A stretch of 64,000 nucleotides of DNA from Dermatemys mawii (taxonomy: Eukaryota > Chordata > Testudines > Dermatemydidae), in NCBI GenBank assembly GCA_007922305.1, contig ML677341.1:68506663-68570662 (forward strand). The letters are read 5' to 3'. Below are positions 57,935 through 64,000 of the stretch, one piece after another. The first letter of the stretch is position 1; each line of letters opens with the position of its first letter. The translations under genes were made by a program, and so were the position numbers. The notes below the pieces were generated by a model. It was given only the letters and a program-made list of their open reading frames with translations. It did not search any database and was not told the origin of the DNA.

Positions 57935-60470
57935 AGCAGAGGGTGGCTGTCAGCCTGCCATCCCTGGGGTCTAGCCCATTCCTCGGCCCCCTTGCCTTCC
58001 CTTAGTATGGGGGTTTAGGGGCTAGGGAAAGAGGGTTGTCTCCTCGCTGTCCCAAACATAAGGAACCCCAACCATGGTCTCCAGTTTCTTTAGAAAATGG
58101 TTTCTCCTAAGTCCACTCCCAGTTCCAGTTTATCAGGGAATCAGAACTCTGTGGAACAAGTACCTGCTCTGGACACCTACCAAACTGTGACAACTTGAAA
58201 TGTACCTCCTGACCTACCTACTGCATCCTTGGGCTGCTATGAGGAAGGCAAGAAAACCCACGCAGTGTGGCAGTGAGGGAAAAAATCCTTCCCAGGCCCT
58301 AAAAAGGTAACTAGTGCAATACCCACAGCAGAATAAAAATCCTGGGGGTAGGAACTGTTGATCTGGGCATGCAATGGTGTCTCACTGCAGGCAAAAGGCC
58401 TATATGACCTCCCCTTGTGTGTGTAGGAGCCAATGGGCGTCTGCTGAGCCCTCCGCCAACCAGTTAATCTGCTCAGCCAATGCCAGCCCCACTCCCAGCT
58501 GCTCCTCCCTCTACCCGCAGGGGAACTTGGCTTTTAAAAGGTAGGGAGGAGAAGGAGAGATGAAAGAAGAGAACCCCTTAAATGGGCCACAACATTTTTC
58601 CTCCTGCTAGGCCAGATAAAGACTCCACACCTTTGAGGCTGTATAGGTGCATTTGTACTCCCTTTCGACAGCTAATTCCACTGGTGGCCCTACCACATAC
58701 CCTATATTTGTGTTCACAATAATCATCTGCTATATGCAGGTCAATATGATCATTAGTATAACAGATGTGGCTATCAATAGAGATGTGTTGCCTGATTTGA
58801 TGACTTCTTATCTAGCATAATGCAAACTACACTGAAATGCACTGGGCAACAGAGTGTAATGGGCGGGAGCAGAGGAGAGAAGAGAATAATAAATCAGAAA
58901 AACAGATAAAATAAAGATCAAAAAGGAGACCCATGTGATCAATTTTTGACTGTTTAACTTTAATGGGACTACTTGGAGTGCATAAAGTTAAGTAAGTGCT
59001 TAAGTCTTATTGAGACATTTTTGTTTAAGCAGGTGCACATTTTGCCATACATACTTTTTAATTTATTTAATGAAATTGACAGTACTGAATTTCATAGTAC
59101 AGGAAGGTAAAACCTAGGGACTGTTCCCAGGGGAGTCAGTTTGTAGCTTTCCTGAGTATTTTAGGATGGAACAAATGTAAAGAATATCTTATTTAAAATA
59201 TTTTATTTAAAATATTTTTATATTTTATTATATTAAAAAACAAGCCAGGGGAGGAAGGGCAGAACATAAAAGGATGCAAGAATCTATAAAAATATTCACC
59301 AACAGATGAACTGTTTTTTTGCTAACTTGACTTTTTCCTGTGTGTGAAATGTTTTAGATCAGATATCATTTTTTCTTTAGGAAAGTGGTAAAATTAAATT
59401 ACACATGCTATGTTGATGGTAAAAGCTAATAGAAATTTTAATGAAAGTGCGAACTACATAGGGTTTGAACTCAATATCCTTGAAATATAAGGACTTTATC
59501 CCCCATAGCGACAAAGCTTTTGGTAACATCCAAAAACGTGAAACATGTTTTTCAAGGGATCAGGAGGAGCAGAGTTAATACTCTACATGAAGTGTTCCTT
59601 CTTATTAAAAACATGACATTAATTAAATGCAATTACATTAAATTAAGAGTTGAAAATATAGTGATCCAGTTATTATTTTTCATAGTGTGGACTACATTTT
59701 AGTAGAGCAATCACCTCCTCTCCGAACCTCCCAGATATGACTACACAACATCCCTGGAGCAACTGCAATAAATGTGTACATAGAAAAGTAATATTAGGAA
59801 AGTATTTACATATTTTAGTACAATAAGATTTTTATGTCTTCTGTCATTGTCACACTTTTGGGCTCTATAAAATAGTAAAGTGAGCAACTTCAATGAAGGA
59901 TCAGATGGTGTCTGCAATATGTTCGTATTCAGCACATTTGCAGCCACAAAATATTGAAGTGGCTGCTTCCATAAGCTGCTCAGAGCAAAAAGCAGAGGAA
60001 CAGGGTGAGGTGTGTGGGCACAAATCTTGTCCCCTCCCTGACAGAATCATCCTGGGGAAAATCTGTGGAGCAGGATCTCAGTTGGTACAATTGTGTAATT
60101 TCAGTTATGTAGCTGGCGGATCTTTCCCTGAGACCAAATCTGTTTCCCACCTGCTATGCAGAACTAATCCCTGCTGGAGACAATTTGGACCGATAGGTCC
60201 GTATAACCTGAAATACACTTTGGACATATGGCACCATTGCCTGCAGCTAAAATATCACAATAGAATTGTATTATGTCTTGTTTAAATGACAGGGACACTG
60301 TTAACATGTTGCAAGAATAATAGCTTAGTACTATGTACTGAAGCAAACAGGAGATGTTTCTTCTTATGTTCTATTCATAGCTTTTTTATTTACATTTAAA
60401 AATAAATTTTTCAAACTCAGTTCTGCCAATCTATGCAGGATGACTACATTTCAAGGACTATTTATTTATT
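57935..60470. other. No gene seen; one GC-rich patch
   Basis: 57935-58600 is more GC-rich than the surroundings, including 'gctcctccctctacccgcag', and may be an old repeat. A 130-codon frame at 59893-60285 has no recognisable family. Confidence 0.35.
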
Positions 60471-60477
60471 TAGATCT

Positions 60478-60648
60478 ATTAAAGCCCTGGTCTGTAAAGC
60501 ATTTAAACACATGTGTAAGTCTTATAGGCTCCAATAGTATGTAAGCATACACTTCATATTAAGCACGTGTTTAAATGCTTTGATGAATAGGGATGCACTT
60601 AAATATGTCCTTAATGTTAAGCACGTGCTTAAATGTTTCTGGGCCCAA
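60478..60648. repeat. Dispersed AAGCAC/GTGCTT repeat, second copy
   Basis: 'aaagcatttaaacacatgtg' and its inverted partner 'aagcacgtgtttaaatgctt' (60562-60581) form an imperfect fold-back. 'aagcacgtgcttaaatg' follows near 60619. Related to 3050-3170. Confidence 0.5.
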
Positions 60649-60660
60649 AATGTGCTATCC

Positions 60661-60855
60661 AATACTCTAGGTCAGCGGTTCTCAAACTGTGGGTTGGAAT
60701 CTTTTTAACTGGGTTGACAGGGCTGACATTAGACTTGCTGGTACCTGGGGCTCAGGCTTGGCTTCAGCCTTGGGTGGTGGGACTCAGGTTACAGGCCTCC
60801 CCGCCCAGGGCTGAAACCCTTGGGCTTTGACTTTGGCCTCCCTCTGGCCCGGGGT
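60661..60855 (+). mobile_element. Probable hAT-type MITE fragment
   Basis: 'ggtcagcggttctcaaactg' is the start of a common vertebrate hAT-type end. The body has CTTGGGCTTTG-type GC-rich sequence ending near 'ggcccgggg'. No matching right end or target duplication was found. Confidence 0.45.
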
Positions 60856-62935
60856 GAGTATTGCGGTAAATTCCTCTGTGTGGTTTTAAAAGCATTGACT
60901 ATTTCATGAGGAGAAGGGAAGTAACTGCTTCAGTGTAAGATTATTAGGATGTTTTGTTGATAAGTAGTTTATTAAAGTTAGGAGAGGTGATGACCCAGTA
61001 GGGGTCACTATGAGTTGGGTGTTTTGTAAAAGTTAGTTTTTAAAAAACTAGATAATATACTGTACTTTTTTGGAGCAGTTCTCTGAAGATATCTTGAGAG
61101 ATTTTTTTCCTGACACCAAACTTTCTGGTGGAGAAGCAACCGGCCATTGCTGACCTGCTGCTAATTATTCAATACCACTTCATATTCTAGGTAATTATTT
61201 GGGATGTGCTAAAGCTATTGCTTATGTCCGTTTGTGCTTAAATCTAATAAATAGTAGTTTTACATAAGAACATGCTTACTTGTATTAATTTTTCATCAGC
61301 CAAAAGCACTGTGTGCCCATTGATTTATTCCTGATGCCTGATGCAATGAAACAGTTAAATTACCATTGGTTTTAGGTTCTGAAAACCATGGGCAACAGTT
61401 GCCAGGAGTGGTGGAGAGGAGGGACAATTGATACAATTAGTTTCATTGTTTGTTTGCAATAGTGGAAGGGGACAGTGGAACGGGGTTGCAATCTGTAATT
61501 TTCCACGTTGTAGCCCGTTAATTGATTTATGGTAACATTCCATTACTGATTCAGGGCTCAGGCTGACAGCCTGGTTGGGTGAGAAGATGTATCAGAAGGA
61601 AAGGGAACATCTGGAAAGAAAGAAAAGCTGGAAATGATTTTGGGTAACAGGCTGGCAGATTTTATACAGCAGCATGATAGTGGTCTCTGGAAACTTTACT
61701 GGACCTGGAGCATTCATGCAGCTCTGTAAGCAGATGGTAGTGGTGCTAGTAGATTAGAAAAGATAAAGCAGTTAGAGGCAGAAATAGAGGACTTAAAGAA
61801 AGAGAACATGGAGAAAGACAACCAAATATACAACCTGAGGGCAGCTCAGATAGTGGCACTGCAGAAGCAGGGGTGTGACAATGTGCGAGCAAATAACAGG
61901 TTGCAACAGAAGTGTGTGGATTGAAAGAGCAGACAATGGAGAGTGAAGGAATTGTTAGGACCTTACTAAAAAATTCCCAGGATAAGACCAAGGCAGATCA
62001 CAGAGAATGCAAGAGACAAAGTTGTACTCTCAGAGCCATGTTGGGAGAGCAAAAGGTTGGTTGCAATTTGAGAGAGTCATAGCCTAGGAGGGGGCAAGTG
62101 GGTCAGAGGAGGAGGTCTACTCGGAGCCTTCTCATTATGAGTATGAAAGGTGCCCTTTAAAGTAAATTTCCTTGGCCTGGCAAGCATGCAAATGCAGGTA
62201 TGGCTTATTGATGTGGTAAAGAATATGACTCGAGTTATATGAGTGGGATACTCCAATTTCAATAAAATATTTTCAGTAAAACCAACTATGGCTTTAACCC
62301 TTAACTTTCAAAACAAAAAGCACACATAAAAAGAACAAAAAAAATGGTGGTGAGGGAGGAATAAGTAGAAGGAGCAGGAGCTTCCTTTTCCCTTGGGCTT
62401 TTCTGGGCAGTCCCCATATGGTCTTTACTTGAAACACTGGAAGAGCTGCAGACACCCGCACCCATAGCCCCCATGGTGAGGACTATTAGTCCCCAACTGG
62501 GGGAGCAGGGGCAGAATGGGTAGAAGTCAGGTCTTTACTCCTGTGCTCCCCCTGGCGGCAGTTCTGCCTTCAGAGCTGGGCTCCTAGCTAGCAGCCACTG
62601 CTCTCCAGCTGCCCAAGTCTGAAGGCCATGCTGCCACCAGTAGCTGTAAAGAAGTAAGGGGAGCAGTACTGCAACTCCCCCTACAATAACCTTGTGACCA
62701 CTCCCATGACTCATTTGTGTGTTAAGAGCCCTACAATTACAATACTGTGACATTTCAGATTGAAATAGCTGAAATCATGAAATTTACTATATTTAAAATC
62801 CTGTGGCCATGAAATTGACCATTGGCGGCAGAGGCGGTCCCCTTCTTGGGATTGCTCCTATTCCTCTAAACCTGTGCCACCCCATTCTGTAGGGAGCTTG
62901 GCTGATCTCAGGATACCTTCAGGAGCTGCTAAATC
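60856..62935. other. No gene seen
   Basis: Mostly unassigned; a purine-rich stretch lies at 61760-61990. Minus-strand frames at 61355-62262 are unsupported. Confidence 0.35.
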
Positions 62936-62943
62936 CTTTAGAT

Positions 62944-63138
62944 CAGGCCGGCACAACATGCGGACCGGAGGCCACATGCGGCCTGCACAGGCTCACTGTG
63001 CGGCCCTTGGGGCTGAGTAGGGGTGGAGCAAACCAAGCGGTGGGGTGGGGGGAAGCGGATGGGGTGGGGCTTTTCGGCCCACAGCTGGTTTTTTTGCAGT
63101 AATATGGCCCTCGCTGCTTTCCGAGTTGTGCAGGCCTG
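62944..63138 (-). mobile_element. hAT-type MITE, copy A, with 8-bp target duplication
   Basis: 195 bp with ends CAGGCCGGCACAAC and GTTGTGCAGGCCTG. The perfect 8-bp direct repeat CTTTAGAT flanks it (62936-62943 and 63139-63146). An 8-bp duplication is the hAT mark. GC-rich and non-coding. Copy B at 63483 is the same family in the opposite orientation. Confidence 0.85.
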
Positions 63139-63482
63139 CTTTAGATGTTGACCCATTGCATTCATTTTATTCGCAACCGCCTCCTCATTAATGCTATGTG
63201 TTAAGAAATATTGCTGTTGTCTGTGTATATATTTCTAAGGCACTGATTCACCACAGCAATCAGGCACAGATCTGAAAGCTGATACTGAAAGGCCTATGAG
63301 GACCAAAGTCAGATGATGTCTTCTTAGGAAAGGAAATATTCCCAATCAGGCTTTTAGCCATGGAAGTAGATATCAGACATTAAAACCCTAATATTATGAC
63401 ATACACAAAAGCCAACCGGCTACCTTCTCAGGATTTCTAAAATGTGCAAGGTAATTTTTTTTTCTCCCTTCATGGCCTACAC

Positions 63483-63689
63483 CAGGCCTGCACAACTCGG
63501 AAAGCAGCGAGGTCCATATTAATGCAAAAAAACCAGCTGCGGGCCGAAAAGCCCCGCCTTCACCCTGCCCCATCTGCTTCCCCTCACCCCACCACTTGAC
63601 TTGCCCTACCCCTATTCACCCCCTGCGGTCTGCACAGTGAGCCCATGTGGGCCGCATGTGGCCCCCGAGCCGCATGTTGTGCAGGCCTG
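63483..63689 (+). mobile_element. hAT-type MITE, copy B, with 8-bp target duplication
   Basis: 207 bp with ends CAGGCCTGCACAAC and TTGTGCAGGCCTG and a perfect 8-bp flank GCCTACAC (63475-63482 and 63690-63697). Shares 'agctgcgggccgaaaagccc' with the complement of copy A. Confidence 0.87.
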
Positions 63690-63697
63690 GCCTACAC

Positions 63698-64000
63698 AGT
63701 GGTATTTGTGTTGCTAAGGCATGAGTTGGTCTCATAGACAAAGGGATACAAAAAAACAACCAACCCAGTATCTTTAAAAGAAAATGCTTTAAAATATTTC
63801 TAAAATAGATTTCCAGCAAAATATGTGATATATAGCATACATTATTCAGAAATAATGTGGTTATCTAGAAACTGAGAGTGGCAACCAGGACTGGAGACTG
63901 GGACTGGCTGGGCAAGGAGATGAGACACGGAGATGGGGGGGTGGGGAAGGACAGGAGCGGGGACTGGGAACAGTCTTGGGGGAGACAGATTGGATGAGGA
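63698..64000. other. No gene seen
   Basis: Unassigned; the last ~110 bp is G-rich (gggactgg, gagatggggg) on the + strand. Confidence 0.35.

Noticed and set aside
59893..60285. 130-codon + strand frame, Cys-rich
   Set aside because: No domain pattern and no conserved spacing of the Cys residues.

Overview
This looks like vertebrate nuclear DNA, most probably from a turtle. It is gene-poor and AT-leaning. The few conserved coding islands are flanked by GT/AG splice signals. The repeats are the sauropsid type: CR1 LINEs dominate on both strands, with a Penelope-like element, a PIF/Harbinger relic, solo LTRs, MIR-type SINEs and several families of small inverted-repeat DNA elements that I associate with turtle genomes. 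There is no bacterial, organellar or viral gene layout, no CRISPR array and no rRNA or tRNA gene that I can see.

The host locus is a fragmentary axonemal dynein heavy chain gene on the + strand. Exons or exon remnants for AAA1 lie at 2038-2146 (Walker A, GPAGTGKT), 8448-8567 (Walker B, CFDEFNRI) and about 9653-9760. The segment before AAA2 is at 54533-54697 and the AAA2 P-loop exon is at 55211-55431. Between 9760 and 54533 lie about 45 kb of interspersed repeats, and the intervening ~90 dynein residues were not found. The AAA2 exon carries a frameshift and an in-frame stop, the 54533 exon lacks an acceptor AG, and near-invariant residues are changed, so the locus reads as a decaying (unprocessed) pseudogene. 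Two further exon-like blocks of unknown identity sit on the same strand (10477-11390, decayed but with good splice sites; 54233-54428).

The most striking autonomous-looking element is at about 33165-35760: a DNA transposon with a 547-codon, almost intact transposase-like ORF (33708-35254), long imperfect terminal inverted repeats and three copies of a 10-bp motif upstream of the ORF. One base shifts the frame near its 3' end.

Layout. 1-12 kb: dynein AAA1 exons, one CR1, two small MITEs, the unknown decayed exon. 12-23 kb: L2-like scrap, solo LTRs, CR1 copies in both orientations, Harbinger relic. 24-27.4 kb: long antisense CR1 with endonuclease and reverse transcriptase remnants. 27-33 kb: intronic DNA, microsatellite, small inverted-repeat elements. 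33-37 kb: the ORF-bearing transposon followed by a 1.03-kb mariner-type element. 40-45 kb: solo LTR, hAT-type MITE, Penelope fold-back, SINE. 46.3-50.7 kb: a Penelope-like element with CR1 and LTRs nested inside it. 52-57 kb: CR1, dynein exons, another solo LTR. 57-64 kb: tandem duplication, dispersed repeats, and two oppositely oriented copies of one hAT-type MITE, each with a perfect 8-bp target duplication.

All family assignments rest on reading the sequence and recalled family features; no database search was run.
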